Positions 7,540-13,281 of a stretch of DNA of 13,281 nucleotides are shown here, piece by piece. Where the stretch lies: positions 1 to 13,281 of the forward strand of contig CAJUJI010000075.1 in NCBI GenBank assembly GCA_910586875.1. Reading direction: 5' to 3'. Made by a program: the position numbers and the translations under genes. Each line of letters starts with the position of its first letter. Within the stretch, counting starts at the first letter, position 1. Below the pieces are notes generated by a model. It ran no database searches. It saw nothing but the letters and a program-made list of their open reading frames with translations, and was not told the origin of the DNA. Source of the stretch: an uncultured Anaerotruncus sp. (GTDB lineage: Bacteria > Bacillota > Clostridia > Oscillospirales > Ruminococcaceae).

Positions 7540-8649
7540 ATGAAACGCTGTTTTATCTTCCAGGACAATAAATCCCAAAAATTCTGGAACATCGAGTTTG
7601 AGGAGGGCGGAACCTCCTTTCATGTCAACTATGGGCGGCTTGGCACCAGCGGTCAGACACAGGAGAAATCCTTTGCGACCGCAGAGGCCTGTGCCAAGGA
7701 GGTTACCAAAATGATCGCTTCCAAGGTGAAGAAGGGCTACACCGAAACCACCGAGGAGGGGGTCAAAAACGCAAAGGATGAAGCAAAGTGGTTCGGCATA
7801 GAGTACGATGAATATGAAAGCTATCGGGACAAAGCTGGGAATGACGCACCACATCCGCTGATTTTAAAGCTGCAAAAATATAAAAATCTGGATACGCTCA
7901 AGATTCTGGTTTTGCAAAACTGGGGCGAGGAGTATGAGGACAACCCCCAGGAGATTTTGGATTGGATGACGGACCATCCAGAGAAATTTCCAAAGCTGGA
8001 AAGCTTGACGGTTGGAGATATGGGCTTTGAAACCTGTGAGATCTCTTGGATTATGCAGGCAAACTACGATCGCATCTGGAAGGCATTTCCGAACCTGAAA
8101 GAACTGCATGTGCAGGGCAGAAACGATCTGACTTTTGGGCAGATTGAAAGCGATTCCTTAGTGGCGCTATCGGTGCGCTGCGGCGGCCTGGGCGCAGATG
8201 TGATGCAAGAGATCACAAAGGCGAAGGCGCCGAACCTGAAAAAGTTGGTGCTTTATTTGGGCGTTGATGACTATGGCTTTGACTGCACCCCTGAAGATAT
8301 CCATGCGCTGCTCAATGACAGCGATTTTCCGCATCTGATCAACCTGGGGCTGTGCAATACCGATATTCCGGATCTGGTATTGGAGGAAATTTTGCAGAGC
8401 AAATATGCAGCACAGCTGGAGGTGTTGGACCTTTCGATGAGTACCACGACCGATGAAACCGCTCAGATGCTGCTGGATCATCTGGATCAGCTGCCAAAGC
8501 TCAAGGAGATCGATTTCCACTATCATTATCTGTCCGATGGGATGATGGCAAAGCTGAAAAAGCTGCCATACAAGGTGGACGTTTCTGGCCAGGAGGAAGC
8601 CGAGGAGTATGATGGGGAAATCTATCGCAATCCAATGTTTACCGAATGA
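7540..8649 (+). CDS. STM4015-like WGR-like/leucine-rich-repeat protein, copy B
   Basis: This 369-residue soluble paralogue of copy A keeps a better WGR-like domain at residues 1-70: KFWNIEFEEGGTSFHVNYGRLG, with NYGRLGT in place of the usual W-G-R-I/V-G. LRR segments follow at about 150-335 (FPKLESLTVGD, FPNLKELHVQG, PNLKKLVLYLG, FPHLINLGLCN, LEVLDLSMST, HYHYLS), with LYLGVDDYGFD at 238-248 matching the STM4015 family as recalled. It ends in IYRNPMFTE, like copy A. The start at 7540 is chosen because AAAGGA (7524-7529) precedes it by 10 nt and the N-terminus then aligns with copy A; an in-frame ATG at 7483 inside the repeat also has an AGGAG and would add 19 basic residues. Its stop overlaps the next gene by 4 bp. 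Retention of the Arg and the family motifs suggests this is the more canonical copy. Function is unknown. Confidence 0.87.
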   Translation: MKRCFIFQDNKSQKFWNIEFEEGGTSFHVNYGRLGTSGQTQEKSFATAEACAKEVTKMIASKVKKGYTETTEEGVKNAKDEAKWFGIEYDEYESYRDKAGNDAPHPLILKLQKYKNLDTLKILVLQNWGEEYEDNPQEILDWMTDHPEKFPKLESLTVGDMGFETCEISWIMQANYDRIWKAFPNLKELHVQGRNDLTFGQIESDSLVALSVRCGGLGADVMQEITKAKAPNLKKLVLYLGVDDYGFDCTPEDIHALLNDSDFPHLINLGLCNTDIPDLVLEEILQSKYAAQLEVLDLSMSTTTDETAQMLLDHLDQLPKLKEIDFHYHYLSDGMMAKLKKLPYKVDVSGQEEAEEYDGEIYRNPMFTE

Positions 8650-10091
8650 GTCTACAAATGTTGCGGCATCTCTATTATCGTGGGGTGCTCAAATCCTGCA
8701 ACTACCAGTGCTCCTACTGCCCGTTTGCGAAGCGCCAAACTAGCCGCGCGGAGCTGGCTGCTGACCAAAAGGCGTTGGAACGTTTTGTTAGCTGGGTGGA
8801 AACAACACCGCTTGCGCGTCCGATTTCGGTGTTGTTCACCCCCTATGGGGAGGGGATGATCCATCCGCATTATTGGGAGGCATTCGCCCGTCTGAGCAGG
8901 AGCGAAAATGTGGCGATGGTTTCTGCGCAGACGAATCTCAGCTTTGATGCGGCACAGTTTTTGCAGGCGCTACATCAGCAGGGTGCGCAGCTGGAAAAGG
9001 TGGCGCTTTGGGCAAGCTGGCATCCGGAGATGACGTCGGCGCAGGCGTTTGCAGATAAAGTACAGCTTCTTTCGCAGAGCATCCAGATTACAGCGGGCGC
9101 GGTGGGGGATCCTGCGCGCTTGCGGGAGCTGGCACAGCTGAAAAGGTTGCTGGGTAACCTGCCATTCTGGGTGAACCGGATGGATGGGCTGGGGCGGCGC
9201 TGTACCGCAGAGGAAAAGCAGGCGTTTTGCGCATTGGACCCGCTCTATCGGTTGGAGGACCAGCGTTTTCCAGCGGATCTGTCCGTTTGTACTGGTGGAA
9301 CGCAGAGCTTGTTTGTAGAGGCGGATGGGAGCGTTTACCCCTGCAATCGCAGCAAGCAGCGGTTGGGAAATTTATACCAGAGAGAATGGGCGGTACCAGA
9401 GCGCTGCAAAGGAAAATGCGATTGCTTTCTTGCCTATGCCAACCGTAAGGACCTGCTGCAACTGGCGGCATTGCTGCCATATCCGCAGTTACGGCTGAAG
9501 TGTCCAAAACCTAAAGCGTACTTTTTTGATTTAGATGGTACACTGTTGGATGCAGACGGACGCTGCACACCGGAAAAGCAAGCGATGTTAGCGCAGCTTG
9601 CGCAGGAGAGCGCACTGTATTTGGCGACCGCCCGCCCCTATGCGGATGCTATGCGCCGGTGTGGTGCGGCAAGGAAACAATTTGCGGGCGGGGTGTTCGG
9701 CTATGGCAGTGAGCTGCGGGATTTTAGACTTGAAAGAGAGGTATACCAGTTTTTACCACCTTTGCCAGAGGGAATTTCGGTACAGCGTGTGTATCAAAAG
9801 GGGGGGCAGCCCTATAAACTGACCCTCCAACGGTTGTCTTTGGTGCCGGAAGGCTTCTGCTGTTATGAGGAAGGGGGCGTTTGGTCGTTGGTTGCGCAAG
9901 GGGTGAGCAAGTGGTCCGGTGTGCAAAGAATTTGCGATTGGAATGGTTGGCAACCAACGGAAATTTTTGTAGTGGGGGACGGACCTGCTGATGTGGAGAT
10001 GCTTGCTGCCTGCCCATGCTCGGCAGCGCCATCAGATGCCTGCCTACAGGCGAAACAGGCGGCGAGGTTTATTCTGGAATTTGAGAGGTAG
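8646..10091 (+). CDS. STM4011-like radical SAM protein fused to a HAD phosphatase
   Basis: This 481-residue two-domain protein starts with a radical SAM domain: CNYQCSYC (C18, C22, C25) binds the catalytic [4Fe-4S] cluster. A Cys-rich SPASM-like part follows, C215 and C233 in VCTGG...GSVYPCNRS, then C254, C258, C260 and perhaps C286, which could hold an auxiliary cluster. From about 290 a HAD-superfamily domain begins, with DLDGTLLD (295-302, nucleophile D295 and D297), ATAR (327-330, T328), K422 in SKWSG, and GDGPADVEM (444-452, D445 and D449). All four HAD motifs are present, so it should be an active Mg-dependent phosphatase, close to the Cof/IIB type. The ATG overlaps the preceding stop in ATGA and has no clear ribosome binding site, so translation is probably coupled to copy B. 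The STM4011 family as I know it is a radical SAM protein of about 280 residues; the HAD extension is the unusual part. Confidence 0.87.
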   Translation: MSLQMLRHLYYRGVLKSCNYQCSYCPFAKRQTSRAELAADQKALERFVSWVETTPLARPISVLFTPYGEGMIHPHYWEAFARLSRSENVAMVSAQTNLSFDAAQFLQALHQQGAQLEKVALWASWHPEMTSAQAFADKVQLLSQSIQITAGAVGDPARLRELAQLKRLLGNLPFWVNRMDGLGRRCTAEEKQAFCALDPLYRLEDQRFPADLSVCTGGTQSLFVEADGSVYPCNRSKQRLGNLYQREWAVPERCKGKCDCFLAYANRKDLLQLAALLPYPQLRLKCPKPKAYFFDLDGTLLDADGRCTPEKQAMLAQLAQESALYLATARPYADAMRRCGAARKQFAGGVFGYGSELRDFRLEREVYQFLPPLPEGISVQRVYQKGGQPYKLTLQRLSLVPEGFCCYEEGGVWSLVAQGVSKWSGVQRICDWNGWQPTEIFVVGDGPADVEMLAACPCSAAPSDACLQAKQAARFILEFER

Positions 10092-10128
10092 AGGTATAGC
10101 GACTAGGGGCGCTGTACCATAGACCTGC

Positions 10129-10148
10129 CCGCCTTTTACAAAAGGTGG
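10129..10148. repeat. Small palindrome related to mosaic B
   Basis: CCGCCTTTT and AAAAGGTGG (one G-T wobble) are separated by AC, and are followed by GGACAAAGGTTTCATTTT. This resembles the 3' module of mosaic B, where CCGCCTTT/AAAGGCGG is followed by GCGAAACTTTTTATG. It lies in the 108-bp gap after the radical SAM-HAD gene and is too short of a T tract to be a clear terminator. Confidence 0.5.
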
Positions 10149-10199
10149 ACAAAGGTTTCATTTTCTGTTGTGGTTATCTTTCGAAATGGAGGAGATTAT

Positions 10200-11357
10200 A
10201 TGAAGGACAATTTAAAGAAGAAGCTTCAGGGGCGGGATATGGACCGACATTTGCTCCATACTCTACATAGGGTGCTTACAGAAGAAAGTCAGATAGAGGG
10301 CGACTCGGTCTGGCTTCCGGTGGAGCAATTGCGCATTCGTCCCCAAATAGACAGCATCAAACAGGCTGGAAATGGGATGTCATTTGTGGTATTGGATCTT
10401 TATTTGGATCACCCCGATTTTGAGGACACCTTTTATGAATGTGTGGCGGCGGCTGGAGAAGGGACAAACGACGCCTGTGAACAAGCGCTAAAGGGCTTCC
10501 TGCTCGCGGCGATGTGCGGGGTGCGGCATTTTATCCACCACGAGGCGGAGTATACGTTGGACACCGATTTCCTGGGCGAACGCAAGCATTGGGAGGTTTC
10601 CCAAAGCTGTATGGCGATTATGGGGAACCCCGAGGAGAACATTGCGCAGGAGAACTGGTGGGAGGTGCTGCGTGACGCGCTGGCGGCGCATCTGGGCAAC
10701 CAGAAGGTCTATACGGTTAAGGTGTATGCGGCAAAATCGTGGGATGGCTCTGTAACAGGCGAGTGCAGGGTGAACGATATCTCAATTCCGGCATTGGGGA
10801 ATTTGGTGGGAAAGGTTGTGGAGCAGTGGCAGCCACAAAGTGCCCTCTATTCCCAAAAGCAGTTCTTTTTCCTGCGGCAGACGGGGGAGTTTACCCCTTA
10901 TCCGTATACTGCCAAACAGGTGCGTGCATTCACGCGGACAGCTGTTGCGTTGTATGACACCTGCCTAAAGAATGAGGAGGCCGAACGGTATCAGGCCCTT
11001 TTGCAGGAGCAGATTGGCGATCAAAATTTGGCGGTAGAGCTAAATCACCTTTTGCCGGAACTGTTCGCGACACAGCATCTTGACTGGTCGTTGCCGGACG
11101 AGCTGCTGATTTGCTGGCCGGATGGCAGACAGGAAAAAATTTATGCGACTCAGCTCGCCTCTCGCTGCTGGATAGAGGGGGAGGTCTATCGAATTATGCG
11201 GGAGGGAGCGATTTCCAATGACGCTTATGGAAATTATGTAGCGGGCAGCGCACTTTATAATGTTTCAAGAAAGGCGGAGAAGGACAGCGCAGATTTGAGA
11301 AACATTCAGGTGTTAGAGCTACAGATACAGGTGCCGCAGGGGTACCAAGTGCGCTGA
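10200..11357 (+). CDS. Protein of unknown function, possibly DUF6348-like
   Basis: This 385-residue soluble protein is not firmly recognised. There is no signal peptide or membrane segment. The N-terminal 30 residues are charged (KKKLQGRDMDRHLLH). The region about 55-215 has a pattern that reminds me of DUF6348 proteins: SFVVLDLYLDHPDFEDTF, then GEGTNDACEQALKGFLLA, then WWEVLRDALAAHL, then YTVKVYAAKSWDG and GECRVNDISI. This assignment is from memory and weak. The remainder (about 215-385) is unassigned and may be a second domain. GGAGG (10188-10192) lies 7 nt before ATG 10200; an upstream in-frame GTG at 10170 lacks a good ribosome binding site. It runs in the same direction as the radical SAM cluster, 108 bp after it, without an intervening strong terminator, so it may belong to the same transcript. 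A profile search would settle its family. Confidence 0.7.
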   Translation: MKDNLKKKLQGRDMDRHLLHTLHRVLTEESQIEGDSVWLPVEQLRIRPQIDSIKQAGNGMSFVVLDLYLDHPDFEDTFYECVAAAGEGTNDACEQALKGFLLAAMCGVRHFIHHEAEYTLDTDFLGERKHWEVSQSCMAIMGNPEENIAQENWWEVLRDALAAHLGNQKVYTVKVYAAKSWDGSVTGECRVNDISIPALGNLVGKVVEQWQPQSALYSQKQFFFLRQTGEFTPYPYTAKQVRAFTRTAVALYDTCLKNEEAERYQALLQEQIGDQNLAVELNHLLPELFATQHLDWSLPDELLICWPDGRQEKIYATQLASRCWIEGEVYRIMREGAISNDAYGNYVAGSALYNVSRKAEKDSADLRNIQVLELQIQVPQGYQVR

Positions 11358-11383
11358 TGCAGGTGGGAAAATCGATTTTGTGC

Positions 11384-11411
11384 TTGAATTTCGTGAAAAA
11401 AATGGTATAAT
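11384..11411 (+). promoter_or_regulatory. Promoter of fba
   Basis: An extended -10 TGGTATAAT (11403-11411, perfect TGnTATAAT) lies 16 bp after a -35 TTGAAT (11384-11389). Transcription would start near 11418, giving a leader of about 40 nt before the AAGGAG ribosome binding site (11444-11449). The gene is therefore likely transcribed independently of the cluster upstream. Confidence 0.72.
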
Positions 11412-11458
11412 AAAATCAGCATATAATCCCTACAAACCCAAAAAAGGAGCTGTTTATC

Positions 11459-12394
11459 ATGCCATTGGTAACCACTACCGAGATGTTCAAGAAAGCCTAT
11501 GAGGGCGGCTATGCAATTGGCGCATTCAATGTCAATAACATGGAGATTGTCCAAGGCATCACCGAGGCTGCTTCCGAGCTGAAAGCACCTGTTATTTTGC
11601 AGGTTTCTGCCGGCGCGAGAAAGTATGCAAATCACACCTACCTGGTCAAATTGGTGGAAGCAGCAGTAAAGGAAAATGATATTCCCATTGCGCTGCATCT
11701 GGACCACGGCGCGGATTTTGAGATCTGTAAATCCTGCATTGATGGCGGCTTTACTTCGGTTATGATTGATGGTTCCGCCCGCAGCTTTGCGGAGAATATT
11801 GCAGAGACCAAAAAGGTTGTGGAATATGCGCATGAGCGCGGCGTCGTTGTTGAGGCAGAGCTGGGTAAACTGGCTGGCATCGAGGATGATGTCAATGTTG
11901 CCGCGGATGACGCACAGTTCACCAACCCCGGCGAGGTCGAGGAATTCGTCAACAAGACCGGTGTAGATTCACTGGCGATTGCAATCGGCACCAGCCATGG
12001 CGCTTATAAGTTTAAACCTGGCCAGAAGCCGCAGCTGCGCTTCGACATTCTGGAGGAGGTCAGCAAACGTCTGCCGGGCTTCCCGATTGTTCTGCATGGA
12101 GCTTCTTCCGTTCCGCAGGATTTGGTTAAGGTCATCAACAACTTTGGCGGCCAGATGCCGGATGCAATTGGTATTCCGGAGGAGATGCTGCGCCAGGCTG
12201 CAACGATGGCTGTCTGCAAAATTAACATTGACTCGGATGTTCGCGTTGCAATGACCGCCGCAATCCGCAAGTATCTGGCAGAGAACCCAAGCCATTTCGA
12301 TCCACGTCAGTATTTGGCACCTGCTCGTACTGCGGTTAAAGAGATGGTTGCACACAAGATTCAGGATGTTCTGGGTTGTGCAGGTAAAGCATAA
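11459..12394 (+). CDS. fba: Class II fructose-bisphosphate aldolase
   Basis: This 311-residue cytoplasmic zinc enzyme cleaves fructose 1,6-bisphosphate to glyceraldehyde 3-phosphate and dihydroxyacetone phosphate in glycolysis and runs the reverse in gluconeogenesis. Signature 1 contains ALHLDHG (78-84) with D82 and zinc ligand H83. Signature 2 contains EAELGKLAGIED (132-143) with E134. Further sites are H180 in GTSHG, VLHGASS (211-217) with zinc ligand H213, and KINIDSD (254-260) in the phosphate/substrate loop. The class IIB architecture and length match the longer Gram-positive aldolases. AAGGAG (11444-11449), 9 nt before the ATG, fixes the start. Its own promoter and a strong terminator make it monocistronic, and it looks like a housekeeping gene with no link to the cluster. 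Confidence 0.97.
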   Translation: MPLVTTTEMFKKAYEGGYAIGAFNVNNMEIVQGITEAASELKAPVILQVSAGARKYANHTYLVKLVEAAVKENDIPIALHLDHGADFEICKSCIDGGFTSVMIDGSARSFAENIAETKKVVEYAHERGVVVEAELGKLAGIEDDVNVAADDAQFTNPGEVEEFVNKTGVDSLAIAIGTSHGAYKFKPGQKPQLRFDILEEVSKRLPGFPIVLHGASSVPQDLVKVINNFGGQMPDAIGIPEEMLRQAATMAVCKINIDSDVRVAMTAAIRKYLAENPSHFDPRQYLAPARTAVKEMVAHKIQDVLGCAGKA

Positions 12395-12409
12395 GTAAAA
12401 TTTAACAGC

Positions 12410-12444
12410 ACAAAGGGGACTGTCGATTGGCAGTCCCCTTTGTT
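12410..12444. terminator. Bidirectional terminator between fba and the convergent membrane-protein gene
   Basis: A 13-bp perfect stem, ACAAAGGGGACTG (12410-12422) with CAGTCCCCTTTGT (12431-12443), encloses an 8-nt loop. On the plus strand the 3' arm ends TTTGTTGT. On the minus strand the stem is followed by GCTGTTAAATTTTAC. It lies 15 bp after the fba stop and just before the stop of the convergent minus-strand gene, so it can serve both. Confidence 0.85.
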
Positions 12445-12449
12445 GTGGG

Positions 12450-12896
12450 TCAGTAGACCTTGTGCAGATATTGGTACACAATCAGCATCAGTGCAACATG
12501 AACCAGCATGACCGCTGCAAGGGTAAGTGCAATGGTTTCGTTGAAAAACGGTGCAACCAGCATCCCGATATAAAGAACCGTGAACAGTAGATAACTGCTG
12601 TAAGCCCAGGACTTTTGCGCAATATAGATGTTGCGTTCGTCCTGCTCCATCACCTCCAGCTGGTGCAGGCGTTCAGGGTCCCGCAAAAGCCTGCGCTTCT
12701 GCCACAGCTTGACAATCCCGCAACCAAACAAGCCGCCTCCCATTCCGCCATATAGTGAGCTGACATTGTGAAGAGAGGAGACCGACAGACAAAGCAGCAG
12801 CAGTCCCGCAGGAATCATCAGGCTTGTTAATTTCATTCGCCAACGAACCTTGTCAGGATAGGGCATAGACTTCCATTGCTCCCATTTTTTTAACAT
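12450..12896 (-). CDS. Small multi-pass membrane protein, unknown function
   Basis: This 148-residue protein is not assigned to a named family. Hydrophobic stretches at about 25-42, 48-63 (Gly-rich), 100-117 and 121-141 suggest four membrane segments. A charged cytoplasmic-type loop (KRRLLRDPERLHQLEVMEQDERN) lies between the second and third. The start is ATG 12894-12896 because GAGGTG (12903-12908) lies 6 nt upstream; a longer in-frame reading from 13091 runs through the regulator gene in another frame and is not credible. It is the second gene of a two-gene operon with the XRE regulator, whose stop codon lies inside its ribosome binding site. Small XRE regulator plus integral membrane protein pairs are common in Firmicutes; their role is generally unknown. 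Confidence 0.8.
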   Translation of the reverse strand: MLKKWEQWKSMPYPDKVRWRMKLTSLMIPAGLLLLCLSVSSLHNVSSLYGGMGGGLFGCGIVKLWQKRRLLRDPERLHQLEVMEQDERNIYIAQKSWAYSSYLLFTVLYIGMLVAPFFNETIALTLAAVMLVHVALMLIVYQYLHKVY

Positions 12897-12906
12897 TTCT
12901 TTCACC

Positions 12907-13104
12907 TCACAAATCTTCAAAAAGAAAGAGCTGCTCGATTGTGACCCCAAAATAAACCGCCAGCTTGTGGGCCAGCACCAATGAGGCGTTATAGCGTCCG
13001 TTTTCCAGCGAAATGATCGTTTGACGGGTGACGCCGACCGCTGTGGCAAGCTCCTCTTGTGTAATGCGGCGCTCCTGCCGCTTGGCTGCAATCAGGTTTT
13101 GCAT
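12907..13104 (-). CDS. Small XRE/Cro-type helix-turn-helix regulator
   Basis: This 65-residue DNA-binding protein is nothing but a HTH_3 domain, the usual size for this type. The helix-turn-helix covers about 15-36, with TQEELATAVGVTRQTIISLE, followed by GVTIEQLFLFE, the common C-terminal helix of the family. AGGAGG (13112-13117 on the minus strand) lies 7 nt before the ATG. It is the first gene of the operon with the membrane protein, separated by only 10 bp. Two palindromes at its own promoter are probable binding sites, so autoregulation is likely. Confidence 0.93.
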   Translation of the reverse strand: MQNLIAAKRQERRITQEELATAVGVTRQTIISLENGRYNASLVLAHKLAVYFGVTIEQLFLFEDL

Positions 13105-13125
13105 AGGGCCGCCTCCTCTTAAATT

Positions 13126-13141
13126 GTAAAGGATACTTTAC
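13126..13141. promoter_or_regulatory. Palindromic operator 1 (near the transcription start)
   Basis: GTAAAGGATACTTTAC is a near-perfect palindrome with GTAAAG/CTTTAC arms around GATA. It lies just downstream of the predicted -10 of the XRE operon and 23 bp (centre to centre) from a similar site. It is a probable operator for the small XRE regulator. Confidence 0.6.
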
Positions 13142-13147
13142 GATTAT

Positions 13148-13175
13148 AGTATAGCATACTTTACATAAATGTCAA
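13148..13175 (-). promoter_or_regulatory. Promoter of the XRE-membrane protein operon
   Basis: On the minus strand, TTGACA (complement of 13170-13175) is followed after 16 bp by TATACT (complement of 13148-13153), preceded by TGC as an extended -10. This is close to a full sigma-A consensus. It reads into the XRE regulator gene. Confidence 0.78.
13149..13164. promoter_or_regulatory. Palindromic operator 2 (over the -10 and spacer)
   Basis: GTATAGCATACTTTAC shares 13 of 16 positions with the site at 13126-13141 (differing at three central or left-arm bases). It overlaps the -10 box and most of the promoter spacer, so bound regulator would block RNA polymerase. Confidence 0.58.
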
Positions 13176-13198
13176 GTGAGTTTTATATCCAGGGAAAA

Positions 13199-13230
13199 GA
13201 AAAAGCTGTGTGTAAAAACACACAGCTTTT
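13199..13230 (-). terminator. Terminator of the tRNA-Gly transcript
   Basis: A 13-bp perfect stem, AAAAGCTGTGTGT (13201-13213) with ACACACAGCTTTT (13218-13230), encloses four A. Read on the minus strand, it begins 3 nt after the tRNA CCA end and is followed by TCTTTTCC, adding to the TTTT of the stem. It separates the tRNA from the XRE operon promoter. Confidence 0.85.
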
Positions 13231-13232
13231 AT

Positions 13233-13281
13233 TGGAGCGGGTTACGAGGTTCGAACTCGCTACCTCCACCTTGGCAAGGTG
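13233..13281 (-). tRNA. tRNA-Gly (anticodon GCC), 5' part outside the window
   Basis: On the minus strand the visible part runs from the anticodon stem to the encoded CCA end. The anticodon loop TTGCCAA holds GCC at positions 34-36, flanked by CACC and GGTG. The T arm GCGAG-TTCGAAC-CTCGT, the acceptor strand AACCCGC, discriminator T and CCA (13233-13235) follow. This matches bacterial tRNA-Gly. The acceptor 5' strand and D arm lie beyond position 13281. Confidence 0.93.

Noticed and set aside
7027..7571. Plus-strand frames at 7027-7422 and 7326-7571
   Set aside because: They run out of frame through the end of the LRR gene and through mosaic B; no ribosome binding site and no domain.
11368..11379. 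AAAATCGATTTT palindrome before the fba promoter as a terminator or operator
   Set aside because: The palindrome is short and A/T-rich, cannot form a stable hairpin with a proper loop, and has no second copy nearby.
12450..13091. 213-codon minus-strand reading as one long membrane protein
   Set aside because: Its first 65 codons overlap the XRE regulator in another frame; the ATG at 12894-12896 has its own ribosome binding site and starts the real membrane protein.
1..13281. CRISPR arrays, insertion sequences, integrases or phage genes
   Set aside because: No regularly spaced repeats, transposase or integrase motifs were seen on either strand.

Overview
The window looks like chromosome of a low-to-mid GC Gram-positive anaerobe of the Clostridia, most likely Oscillospiraceae/Ruminococcaceae. 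The basis is strong AGGAGG-type ribosome binding sites, TGnTATAAT promoters, a TTG start, a class II fructose-bisphosphate aldolase of the Gram-positive type, a CCA-encoding tRNA-Gly, and palindrome-rich intergenic repeats. The species cannot be fixed from sequence reading alone.

Layout. (1) 160-2412: class A penicillin-binding protein with its own leader and a strong terminator (2429-2474). (2) 2641-10091: a six-gene plus-strand cluster that I recognise as the functionally uncharacterised STM4011-STM4015 set, named after Salmonella Typhimurium locus tags. It holds an ATP-grasp protein (STM4014-like), an alkaline-phosphatase-superfamily hydrolase (STM4013-like), a HemN-like radical SAM enzyme (STM4012-like), two tandem WGR-like/leucine-rich-repeat proteins (STM4015-like), and a second radical SAM enzyme (STM4011-like) fused to a C-terminal HAD phosphatase. 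(3) 10200-11357: a soluble protein of unknown function in the same direction, perhaps DUF6348-like. (4) 11459-12394: fba with its own promoter and terminator. (5) 12450-13104, minus strand: a small XRE regulator and a membrane protein, with two 16-bp palindromes over the promoter. (6) 13233-13281, minus strand: the 3' part of tRNA-Gly(GCC) with its terminator.

How it fits together. The first three cluster genes overlap or nearly touch, and the last two overlap by 4 bp, so they should be co-expressed. The cluster is interrupted only by two palindrome mosaics, around 5870-6046 and 7221-7492. They share modules with each other and with a smaller piece at 10129-10148, and they look like inserted intergenic repeats; one ends in a plausible intrinsic terminator. 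All six cluster proteins lack signal peptides, so the pathway is probably cytoplasmic. Two radical SAM enzymes, an ATP-grasp protein, an AlkP-type hydrolase, a HAD phosphatase and LRR/WGR proteins with a shared C-terminal tail suggest a modification or small-molecule pathway of unknown product. I see no separate small precursor-peptide gene.
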